Below, in pieces: positions 55,101 through 64,000 of a stretch of DNA of 64,000 nt. The DNA is from Coenobita brevimanus (Eukaryota; Arthropoda; Malacostraca; Decapoda; Coenobitidae): NCBI GenBank assembly GCA_032717465.1, contig CM064663.1, positions 15,986,358 through 16,050,357 of the forward strand. Reading direction: 5' to 3'. The number at the start of each line of letters is the position of its first letter. The first letter of the stretch is position 1. The position numbers were made by a program, and so were the translations under genes. Below the pieces are notes generated by a model that had not been told where the DNA came from, ran no database searches, and saw nothing but the letters and a program-made list of their open reading frames with translations.

Positions 55101-55214
55101 ATAACCATGTCCTTTGTCCAGTCCTTGGTCGTCATCATTTGGTCAGTCCTTGTCCGAGGCTTATTGTTTGTTTTTTTTAGTTAGCTGTTTTCCGGGGAGG
55201 GGCACTAACCCTCC
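52105..55214 (-). mobile_element. RTE LINE copy 7, near full length
   Basis: It starts with inverted (CTAT)n at 52105 and runs through the complete coding region to the inverted leader (ccggggaggggcactaaccc, ending 55214). The 410-bp repeat ends immediately before it and begins again immediately after it. Confidence 0.9.
52117..55138 (-). pseudogene. RTE endonuclease-RT, few breaks
   Basis: Pieces: 55138-54914 (endonuclease start; stop in the ERAK segment near 54914), 54898-53870 (endonuclease to linker), 53863-52862 (RT), 52851-52117 (C-terminus). The breaks near 54914, 53866 and 52857 are one nonsense and small indels. In RT the catalytic box reads FADY (FADYTVLLS, about 52905), so the second Asp is changed to Tyr. 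Otherwise very like the copy at 48776. Confidence 0.85.
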
Positions 55215-55624
55215 GATATCAATAATATTATCAAAATCTAAATCTACTAAACAAGTAACTGTCTGTTCAGTCTTAGAAATTATATTCTCACAAGGATATT
55301 AATGTTTGATATTATTCAGAAAATTCTTCAAGCCCTATATTAACTGTCTGTACCGAAGGTGAGGGATTCTCGGTTGGCTGGATTCTAATATGTACATTTC
55401 CGACAACAGACATCACAAACATCAACACCTCTGTGCACACTTTCAATACAATTATTCAAAATGCTGACAAAAGACACATCCCTAGATGCAACAGAATCAG
55501 ACACAACCCCAACTTCACACCAGAAATTCAAGGCCTCATCAGTCAACGGGACTCTACTACAACACTCCCCAACACCCCATACACAAGATACCATGCAACA
55601 AATACAAGAACTCAACACTCAGAT
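55215..55624 (+). repeat. 410-bp repeat, copy 2 (uninterrupted)
   Basis: The same sequence as 48506-48686 joined to 51876-52104. It begins at the base after RTE copy 7 ends. The second half is the start of the LINE fragment 55396-56088. Confidence 0.9.
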
Positions 55625-56088
55625 AAACAATAAAATATCAGAGCAGCAAACACTAAACTGGAATAATTATCTCCAAACACTTGATCACAAAACAAACACC
55701 AGCAAACTCTACAAAACAACAAACAGCATCACACTCTCCAACAGCAACACCACACAATCACACGCTGCCATCACAACAACAGACACCATACCTTCAAACA
55801 AGCAACAAGCACACACTCTCATCAATCACTTTTCACAAGTCAGTCATCTAAACCCCCATCGCGATGACTGACGTGTCATCTGACGTAAGAGACAATTCCC
55901 CACAGACTCAGACTTCGCACCTTTCACTTACAACCAGACGAAGCACATCATTAGCAACCTTAAGCACTCGTCTGCCTGTGGACCAGACAACATAAGCAAC
56001 ATATACCTTAAACACCTTGAACCACAAGGCATACAAGCACTCACCAACATATTGAACTACAGCTACTCACGCCACATAATACAGTGAG
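55396..56088 (+). mobile_element. L2/CR1-type LINE fragment
   Basis: Coding remnants between endonuclease and RT, then the first RT block (KHSSACGPDNISNIYLKH, about 55955-56010) ending at about 56088, where a pogo-type terminal repeat begins. Frames change near 55560 and a TGA lies at about 55869. It fits downstream of the 35164-36766 fragment. Confidence 0.7.
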
Positions 56089-56089
56089 T

Positions 56090-56130
56090 CTTCGAAATAC
56101 GAAAACCCAAAGTACAAATTTTCGATGGTA
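56090..56130 (+). other. pogo/Tigger-like terminal repeat
   Basis: CAGTGAGTCTTCGAAATACG preceded by TA (56088-56089) has the CAGT start and CTTCGAA-like core of pogo/Tigger ends. I found no matching right end in the window. Confidence 0.5.
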
Positions 56131-56269
56131 CGAAAGCGATGAATATAGGACAAATTCCACAATACAAAAATATGTCTCAATTATACGAAAATCGATACGA
56201 AAGGAAATATAGAGACAGCCCAATTATCCAGACTATATGGTGTGAAGAGGTGCCTGAATAGTCTGAAAT

Positions 56270-57610
56270 CGCGATTAATCTGGCAGAAACAAAACACAAG
56301 TACTGTTAGATTGATTTATTTACAGGTAAATGTACAATGAAAGACACAACTATCTTCCCAGTTCCGTCTGAAGAAAATTTACACCAGGCGAAATACAATG
56401 AAAACCCTGTTTCTACTAGTGCGTGTTTCAAATGGTTTGATTTTTCCACCCTATTTCCGTCAGACTTTGGGAAGATACTTGTGTCTCTCATTGTACATTT
56501 GAAGCAGCAGAAAGACCTTACCAATTCAATTCATAATCCTCCAGCCTGTTTCTGTAATTTTCTGACAACTTTCAGTTCGGCAAATTACTTTTTCTTGCTG
56601 AAAAATTTCATCCCTGTTATTATCGTCACTTTCCCCTACGATCGTTTCCAGCGCAGTGGAAGAAACTCAGCATGCTCAAAGGTGGATATCATTTCCCAGT
56701 TTCCCAACTGGAGGTTAGATTAGGTTAAATTATTAGGCACAGATAAGCTCGGTTAGGCCTGCTTTAGTTAAACACTTAGGGAAGAACAGTCACTTCCGCC
56801 ATTATTTTAACAAAATAAACAAGAGTTGTTACACCAGAACAGCTAAAAATGATGGGGAAACAGATTTAACAAGAAACGTTTACTGTATTTACCAACCCAG
56901 AAATAATCTGAAAATTATAACAGGCTATCAAGAAGAACTGATATGGTAAGGTGCTTTTACTGCTTAAAATAAAGGCTATGTTTAGCCCCTCGACTGTGGG
57001 TTCAGAAATTTGCGTCCTCCCGTGGTTGGCCTTGGGATCATTTTTTCAAAGTTCTAAAATAAATTTCTTTTTCTTACATATGTGAAAAGTCCTTCTGGCA
57101 CACCTGGCTTTTTTTATTATTTTAATTTTCTCCCCTAAACCCATCTTGTGATTTGCTATGATTCGTGAAGAATTAATAAAATAAGGATGCCTGGTACATT
57201 AACATGTAAACATCAACGAAAACATCTGGGATGAAGTGAACTGTGAACGCCTGAGTGCTTGGGATGGTAGAGTAGGGTTGTGTAAACACACCAGTGACCC
57301 TCGTTCCCTTCCCATAATTGATCGCAGTTTTTTATGGTTCACCCTAACTCAATGTCACTGACACCGGTACAGTAAGGTGTTGTTCAAAGCCAGCATCTAT
57401 GAAAGAAATAATGGAATACATTATTGTTTGTATCTGTCCTCCTTCTTTCACACACACACATAAGAATAAACAAAAGAATGAGCAGTAAATGTACACTAAC
57501 TTTAAGGAGCAGAAATAACTGTGCTCCGTCGGTCCAAAATATGTTGGGAAGAGCGATACCAAACGAAGAATGTGAAACTGAATTCTAACCTACGAGAACA
57601 TGTGGGAGGA
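56270..57610 (-). repeat. Left arm of a large inverted repeat
   Basis: The reverse complement matches 60840-62075 through most of its length, for example gattaatctggcagaaac (56273) against its counterpart near 62065, the tagattaggtta block (56716) and the gtagagtagggt block (57268). No protein-coding gene is seen; the ORF 56337-56723 is not similar to anything I recognise. Confidence 0.85.
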
Positions 57611-57689
57611 AAGAGTAATTTTTTGTTCAGATTAGCAAACATTTTTGTTCCATATAGTCTCTTAAAATTGTAAAATCCATAATCTTTCG

Positions 57690-58055
57690 TGTAAGCATAC
57701 AGCCTAAAGACTTTACCAATTCAGTTCATATTCCTCTAGTTTGTCGTCTGTATTTTCCTGACTATTTTGAGGGTGGTAAATTATGTTCTCTTGCTGAAAG
57801 AAACTTACTCAAAATTAGGGCGCATGGAACATAAGCATGTAAACATCAGCGAATACTGTACTTCTGAAGTGAAGAGAACGCCTGACTGCTTGGGATGGTA
57901 GAGTAGGGTCGTGTAAACACACCAGTGACCTTTGTTCCCTTCCCATAATTGTTCACAGTTTTTTATAGAATGCCCTAACTCAATGTCACCGACACCGAAA
58001 CAGTAAAGTGTCGTTCAAGGCGGGCAGCTATGAAGGGGTTAATGGAAGACTGTAT
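57690..58055 (-). repeat. Second, shorter unit in the same orientation
   Basis: It repeats parts of 56510-57430 (for example gactttaccaattcagttc and gggatggtagagtagggtcg), i.e. a partial tandem copy of the left arm. It ends in gggcagctatgaaggggttaa (to 58041), a piggyBac-like end. Confidence 0.75.
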
Positions 58056-58228
58056 CAAAAATTCAAAATGTGCACCGTGCTCGCTTGCCAAGAGAAAACG
58101 AATTAACCCCTCTCTGGTAAACAAATTTTCGCGCACTTCTTAGTTGAGTCCACGTCCCTCCTCTCCTCACGGCTTCACTGTACGCGAGGATATTTTCGCA
58201 GCTCTTCACCTTTTCGTATTGTTTCACC

Positions 58229-58441
58229 ATGCCTCCCAAGTGCCCTGCATCATATCCAGCATTGGGGGAGCCCGCTGCAAAGCAGCAGCAGCACCGTGCT
58301 CTAACTCTGGAAAGGAAATTGGAAATTATAAGACCCCATGAGGAGGGGAAGGGAGTCTCGGAGATTGGGCACGCTTTAGGCCTTGCAGCTTCCACCGCTG
58401 GGACTGTGACGAAGAAAAAGGAGATGTACAAGAAAGAATAG
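58229..58441 (+). pseudogene. Tigger/pogo-type DNA-binding (CENP-B N-terminal) fragment
   Basis: A 70-codon frame with LTLERKLEIIRPHEEGKGVS, then EIGHALGLAASTAGTV and KKKE. This is the helix-turn-helix of the CENP-B/Tigger/jerky family, which binds the transposon ends. It stops at TAG after KKEMYKKE; the second DNA-binding half and the DDE catalytic domain are absent. It may be a relic left between two inverted arms or a short truncated protein. Confidence 0.75.
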
Positions 58442-58564
58442 GGCCATCTCTTTCTCTACAATTGTATACAAGTATTGCTTACTTCAAAATAGTGGGGGGT
58501 TAAGTTTAGGGGGGGAGGTCTGAAGGCATCCTGGGATGCATCCCCCATTTATATGTAAACAGTG

Positions 58565-58610
58565 GAAGCTCGATTATCCAGCTTTCGGTATATCCGGTCC
58601 GTGACCGAAT
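58565..58610 (+). other. Second pogo/Tigger-like terminal repeat
   Basis: CAGTGGAAGCTCGATTATCC near 58560 looks like a pogo/Tigger end. Its right-hand partner was not found. Confidence 0.5.
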
Positions 58611-58829
58611 GGTTCAGTGGTACAGTAATTCATAGAATTATCCATACGATAGCTCCGGTTTAAACAGGAAGCATCCAGTTGCTAGGGAGAGAGGCATGGG
58701 TAAACCAGAGAGAGTCTGCTCACTCTGCCCCCACCCACACCTGCTCACAACTCGATCACAAGGGTGGTAGGGTGGAGTTTGGTGAGGCAACTGATACTCC
58801 TGACCTAGCATAACCTTGCTTAACTACTT

Positions 58830-59631
58830 AATAATTTAACCTAATTTAACCTAACCTGACCTAACCTGGGCTCCAGTTGAGAAATTGGGAAACTAAATCC
58901 ACTTTTGTGTATGATGAGTTTCTTCCATTATGCCCGAAGCAATCGTAGGTACGGCTTAAAGAACGTGATAAAAGACAAAATCTTTCAGCAAGAGAAGGTA
59001 ATTTATACCCTCAGAACAGAAAAACACAGAAAACAAACTGGAGGAATATGAAGTGAATTGGTGAAGTCTTTAGGCAGTATGCTTAGATGAAAAGTAATGG
59101 GTTTCCCAATTATAGGGAACGAAATGGAACAAGAATGTCTGCTAATCATAAAAAAAAAAAAAATTACTCATCTCATGTGTTCTCGTAAGTTAGCATTCAG
59201 TTCTGCATTCTCCGTTAGATATCGCGCTTCCCAACACATTTCGGACCGACAGAGCATAGTTATTTCTTCCTCTTACATTTACTGTTCATTCTTATGTTCG
59301 TTCTTAAGTGTAATGTATGTGTGAAAGAGAGTATTAATACAAACAATAATGCATTCCATTAACCCCAACATAGCTGTCAGCCTCGAACAATGCTTTACTG
59401 TACCGGTGTCAGGGATGTTGGGTTAGGGAGAGCTATAAAAAACTGCGAACAATTATGGGAAGGGAACGAAGGTCACTGGTATGTTTTCACGACCCTCCTC
59501 TACCATCTCAAACAGTCAGGCGGCCTACCACTTCGTCTCAGATGTTTTCGCTGATTTGTTTAAATGCTAATGTAACATGCACCCTAATTATGAGTATCTT
59601 CCATTATGCCGGAAACAATCGTAGGTAAGGC
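58830..59631 (+). repeat. Right-oriented unit 1 of the palindromic cluster
   Basis: It contains, in order, the taacctaacct block, gaaattgggaaacta, an undisturbed cggcTTAAagaacg site (about 58954) and the acagtaccggtgtcag-like block near 59400. Units 60650-61330 and 61740-62075 repeat parts of it. Confidence 0.8.
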
Positions 59632-59635
59632 TTAA

Positions 59636-60645
59636 CCCCTAAAACGCGGGGCGTCGCGTTTGCGACGCTCGCCAAAAAGGACATAACGGCGGATCGTCGC
59701 GTTTGCGATTCGAGTTAATTTTGAATAAATGCGGGCAAGGATGTTCCAGCTGATATTGTCTATCAGTACCACCACCCTTTAGCTACAATTAGCATACTTT
59801 ACCTTTGTACTACTGACCTCCATTGTTGCAAAGTATCTCGTTTTTCCCCCCTCCCCCCCCACCATGGCCCTGCCAGCCTGGCTGTGATACATGGCAGCGC
59901 TCTGACTGCTCAGAACTGTAAATCTGCGCTCTCCTCTCACAAGCAGTTTATGCTAATAGGAAACGCTTGTTTCCCCAGTTGTCACACTAGCTTTTTTTCG
60001 CACGGTTTGCCCCTGTTTAGCGTCAGTTTACCGCAGGCTTTCAAAGTGACATTATGGCGAGTTCTAGCTCTTCCGAGTCAGTGCGAGCGGCCGACAGGAA
60101 CGAGAATAAAGTGACGAGCGTAAGGCAGAATAAAAAGCGCGCTGCGGTGATCTTTTGGGAAGTAATATGATTGAAAATAATGTAGTATACGTGTTTTTAG
60201 CTGTGAAAATGGAAATGTTTGTTGAGTGACGGGAAGACCGCTGCCGCGCTGCATGTCGGCCGTACGCTTCGTTGATTTTAGCCTTATTTTCAGTGCTTAT
60301 TGTACAAATATGGATTCCAAACTACCTGTACGTTGTAGTATAAAGTTTACTGTGACAGAATGAGGCTGTAGTAGAGGGGAAACTGGGTTGCTGGAGGTGT
60401 ACAAGTGAAGATTTTGTTACCCAACTTTGCAAGTCTCCACAAGTCCTTGGGTAGTCCACGAAGGCTCAACACCTGTCTCTGGAGAAAGCTGAATGTAAGT
60501 ACTATCTGCCATACCAAGTACTGTATAATGTTCTAGGGTTAATCTCTGATTTTTGGCTAATATTTTCCTACAGGTACTCAGACCGCGATCGAACCCCGCC
60601 ACCTGGGGGGGGGGGGTCGGCTGTCCATTGTCCGCGCATTAGGGG
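59636..60645 (+). mobile_element. piggyBac-type MITE (1010 bp), same family as element A
   Basis: TTAA at 59632-59635 and 60646-60649; ends CCCCTAAAACGCGGGG and, inverted, CCCCTAATGCGCGG. Two subterminal hairpins, cgtcgcgtttgcgacg and cgtcgcgtttgcgattcg, lie near 59660 and 59697. The unfilled site is visible in the paralogous unit at about 58945-58970. Sequences near 60310-60500 match the 3' region of piggyBac A. A run of 12 G lies at 60605-60616. Confidence 0.9.
60054..60170 (+). pseudogene. Possible N-terminal remnant of a piggyBac transposase
   Basis: A 38-codon frame (MASSSSSESVRAADRNENK, then a basic part) ending in TGA, in the position where the transposase gene would start in a full element. 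The Ser-rich start resembles that of element A. The catalytic region is deleted. Confidence 0.4.
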
Positions 60646-60839
60646 TTAAGGAACGTTATGATAATAAGAGAGGAAATCTTTCAGCCAAACGTAATTTACC
60701 ACCCTCAAAATAGGCAGAAAAATACAGAAAACAAACTAGAGCAATATGAATTGAATTGGTAAGGTTATTAGGCTGTATGCTTGGAGGAAAATTTATGAGT
60801 TTCACAATTATAGGGGACGAAATGGAACAATTATGTTTA

Positions 60840-62075
60840 CTAATAAGAAAAAATACTTTCATCTCACGTGTTCTCGTAAGGTGGCATTCAGTTCCACATT
60901 CTTTGTTCGATGTCGCTTCCCAACACATTTTGGACCGACAGAGCATACAGTTATTTCTGCTCCTTACAGTTAAGTGTACATTTATTGCACATTCTTTTGT
61001 TTGTTCGTGTATTTTTGAGAGAGAGAGTATTGATACAGACAATAATGTATTCCATTAACCCCTTCATGGCTGCCAGCCTCGAACAATGCTTTACTGTACC
61101 GGTGTCAGTAACGCTGAGTTAGGGAGAGCCATAAAAACTGCAAACAATTATGGGAAGGGAACGAAGGTCACTGGTATGTTTACACGACCCTACTCTACCA
61201 TCCCAAACAGCTAGGCGGTCCTTTCATCCCAGATGTTTTCGCCGATATGTTTAAATGCTAAAGTAATATGCATCCTAACTTTATGTTTAAATGCTAACGT
61301 AACATGCCCCCTAATGTTATTAATTCTTTCACGAATCATAGCAAATCACAAGATGGGTTTAGGGAGGAGGGGAAAAAACCAGGTGTACCAGACGAGTCTT
61401 TTCACATCTGTAAGAAAAAGAAACTGACTTTATAACTTTGAAAAAATGGTTTGAAGGTCTGCCATGGGAGCACACAAATTTCTGAACTCACGAACATTAA
61501 GGATTTGAGGGGGGTAAACATACGCTTTGCTGTAAGCAGTACAAGCACCTTACCAAATCAGTTCATCCTGATAGTCTATTATATTTTTCTGATTATTTCT
61601 GGGTTGGTAAATGAACATTTCTTGTTAAATCTGTTTCACCGCTGTTTTTAGCTGTTCTGGTGTGACGACTCTTTGATTCGTTAACGTAATGGTAGAAGAC
61701 ACTGTTCTAATCTAAGTGTTTAAACCTGGCCTAACCTAGCTTAACTGCACCTAATAATGTAACCTAACCTAATCTTCAGTTGGGAAGTTGGGAAACGAAG
61801 TCCAAATTTGAGTACGATGAGTTTTGTCCTTTGTGCTGGACACAATCATAGGTACAGCTTTAGAACGAGACGATAATTACAGGAAGGAAATCTTTCAGTA
61901 AGAAAACATGATTTACCGAACTGAATATAGTCTGAAAAATACTGAAACAAGCTGGAAGAATATACATTGAACTGGAAAGGTCTTTCTGGTACTTAAAGTG
62001 TACATTTACCGGTAAATAAATCAGTCTAACAGTACAGTACTTGTGTTTTGTTTCTGCCGGATTAATCGTGCTTTT
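60840..62075 (+). repeat. Right arm of a large inverted repeat
   Basis: Inverted partner of 56270-57610; see that entry. It includes a taacctaaccta block (about 61760) and ends near 62075 at the complement of the start of the left arm. Confidence 0.85.
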
Positions 62076-62099
62076 CTGACTAATCGGGCACCCCTTAAC

Positions 62100-64000
62100 A
62101 CCATAATGGCGTCTCATCACCAAGCCTCGGAGTCCCCAGGGGGGGGGGGGAGACCATAAATGCCCCCACCATCAGCCCCTCTCCTGGTGACGACTTGAGG
62201 TGCCTGGAACCACTGTCTGACTCTCTTCTACTTCATTTCTGCAACATTCGCGGCCTTTCCTCTAACTTTCGCTCTGTTGAGCACCACCTCTCCTCCTCTA
62301 AACCTCACCTTCTTTTTCTGAGACTCAGCTGTCTGAGGCAACTGACAGCAAACCCTTTTCTGTATCCTCCTACTTTCTCTATACTCATTTCAAAGCCAAA
62401 GGTGGCTGTTGTGTATATATACGCAACGACTTATCTTGCTCTCGTGTTCCTGAACTCGATTCTTCTGAATTCTCTACACTCTGGCTTCGGCTTTCCTGTC
62501 ATTCTCTGACTAAATATATCTGTGCTGTTTACTTATCCCCTAATTCTACCGACTATCAAAAATTCTTCGACTATCTTACTTCTACGATGGAACACATTCT
62601 ATCCATTTCTCCTTTCTCTGAAATCTCCATTCTAGGAGATTTCAATGTTCACCACCACCTTTGGCTCTTCTCTCCTTTCACGGATTCACCCGGTGAACAA
62701 GCCTACATCTTTTCTATCCTTAATGACCTAGAGCAGCTTGTACAGCACCCTACCCGTATCCCTGACCGCCTTGGAGAGAGCTCCAACATACTTGACCTCT
62801 TCCTCACAACTAATCCTTCTGCTTACTCTGTTAATCTTTTCTCTCTGTTGGGCTCCTCCGATCACAACCTTATTACCTTAACCTGTCCTATCACTCCTGT
62901 ACGGCCTGTGGACCCTCCAGGGAAACGTCGTCTGTGGCATTTTGGAGCCGCGGACTGGGAGGCCCTCAGGCAGTACTTCTTTGATTTTCCCTCGAATGAT
63001 TATTGCTTCCATGGCCGTTAGCCATCTGAGTGTGCCTTGCGCATTACGGAGGTTATTCTCTCGGGCATGGAAGCATACATTCCTTTCTCATATCCTTTGA
63101 CTAATGTAAGAAAGCCTTGGTTTAATCACGCTTGTTCTAATGCTGTCCGCAACAAGGAGAGGGCCTACAAAAGGTACCGGAGCCAACCCACCCCTGAATC
63201 ACATCATCTTTACGTTTCTGCCCGGAATCGTGCTAAGTCTGTTCTTCGCTCTACTAAAAATAATTTCATCCATACTAAATGCTCTCAACTCTCCAACTCG
63301 AATTCTTCCCGCTCCTTCTGGCACCTTGCCAAAAATCTTTCTAACAACTTTACCTCATCATCCTTCCCTCCTCTTTTCTACTCTGATGGTTCTGTAGCTA
63401 TTTCATCTACTGATAAAGCAGATCTCTTCGCACAGACTTTCTCCTCCAATTTCACCTTAGACGATTCCGGTGCTGTTCCTCCATCACTTCCCCCCTCTGA
63501 CTTCCTCATGGCTGACATTAAAATTTCTTCAGCTGATGTATTTTCTGCCATCACTGGCCTCAGTACTAACAAGGCATATGGGCCTGATGGAGTCCCTCCT
63601 GTTGTTCTCAAGAACTGTGCTTCTGTGCTTACACCCTGCCTAGGCAAACTCTTTCGCCTTTGTCTGTCAACTACTACCTTTCCTTCTTGCTGGAAGTTTG
63701 CTCTCATTCAGCCAGTCCCAAAGAAGGGTGACCACTCCCAACCCTCCAACTATCGTCCAATTGCTTTAACGTCCTGTATTTCAAAAGTTTTTGAGTCAAT
63801 TCTCAATAGAAAAATTTTAAGGCATCTTTCCTATCACAACCTTCTTTCCGATCGTCAGTACGGGTTCCGTCAGGGACGCTCCACTGGCGATCTTCTCAAC
63901 TACCTTTCAGACTCCTGGTCATCCTCCTTTCGGGACTTTGGCGAAAGCTTTGCCACTGCACTTGACATCTCAAAGGCTTTCAATCGAGTCTGGCATAAAT
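62100..64000 (+). mobile_element. Jockey/CR1-group LINE, cut by the window end
   Basis: Coding sequence from about 62106 to 64000 gives endonuclease followed by the first half of RT. It belongs to the same clade as the LINE at 13231-16440 but is a different family. The 5' boundary is near 62095-62105. Confidence 0.8.
62106..64000 (+). pseudogene. LINE endonuclease-RT, broken near the start, open to the window end
   Basis: ATG 62106 opens a short frame that meets a 12-G run (62139-62150) and a TAA just after it; one G more, or two fewer, would join it to the frame carrying FCNIRGLSSN (endonuclease start, about 62230). Frame changes occur near 62320 and 62400. From 62587 the frame is [10 protein letters not shown] (about 62635), SSDHNLI (about 62860), a TAG at 63019-63021, then open to 64000 with AYGPDGVPP (usually APGPDG), NYRPIALTS, RQYGFRQGRS and LDISKAFNRVW. 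The RT catalytic box lies beyond the window. Confidence 0.8.

Noticed and set aside
56337..56723. 128-codon ORF as a host gene
   Set aside because: It lies in the repeated arm of the palindromic cluster; the corresponding arm copy does not conserve the frame.
58840..58870. Telomere-like TAACC repeats
   Set aside because: Only a few imperfect units, repeated within the dispersed unit family (also near 56716 and 61745); arthropod telomeres are usually TTAGG and would be far longer.

Overview
The window looks like a transposon-rich stretch of an arthropod genome, most likely a decapod crustacean such as a crab or shrimp. That assignment is an inference from the types of element present (RTE LINEs with GATA-type tails, I-type and CR1/L2-type LINEs, several piggyBac families, an env-bearing gypsy-like element, tRNA- and 5S-derived SINEs), not from any host gene. 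I found no convincing host protein-coding gene, no functional rRNA or tRNA gene, and nothing bacterial. Almost all recognisable sequence is mobile DNA inserted into other mobile DNA.

Region 1 (1-26.6 kb) is a nested stack. The outer layer appears to be a DNA transposon with long inverted arms (about 1354-1850 and 26130-26614) and the wreck of a Cys-rich protein on the minus strand (1880-2541). Into it went an errantivirus-like LTR retrotransposon, 2685-25537, with 331/335-bp LTRs, a 4-bp CATA target duplication, and broken gag, pol and env. A piggyBac-like element (5343-16899, TTAA-flanked) sits inside gag. That element carries an RTE LINE (+), a Jockey/CR1-group LINE (-) with an intact 1005-codon ORF, and a small composite whose head is 5S rRNA. 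A 5'-truncated RTE copy (-) lies between env and the 3' LTR.

Region 2 (26.6-36.8 kb) holds a truncated RTE (+) split by a TA-flanked inverted-repeat transposon, itself split by another RTE (-). Next comes an RTE (-) remnant split at its CA-repeat by a CR1-like LINE, then a 5' fragment of an L2/CR1-type LINE with a 2A-like peptide motif.

Region 3 (36.8-48.4 kb) holds a 1-kb piggyBac deletion derivative, then a second large piggyBac-like element (38412-48353) whose transposase gene is split by a 6.4-kb I-type LINE (ORF1 with three zinc knuckles; ORF2 with endonuclease, RT and RNase H) flanked by a 13-bp target duplication.

Region 4 (48.5-56.1 kb) holds two near-full-length RTE copies in opposite orientation; the first has an intact 1024-codon ORF. 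The second is bracketed exactly by two 410-bp direct repeats, one of which is split by the first RTE.

Region 5 (56.1-62.1 kb) is a palindromic cluster of related units around a Tigger/pogo-like DNA-binding fragment, with a 1010-bp piggyBac-type MITE in one unit. Region 6 (62.1-64 kb) is the start of another Jockey/CR1-group LINE, cut by the window end.

The autonomous elements do not form a pathway. They are linked by probable parasitism: short SINE-like elements share ends with the RTE LINE, and the piggyBac-type MITE shares ends with the larger piggyBac. Broken and intact copies of the RTE family side by side point to repeated and fairly recent activity.
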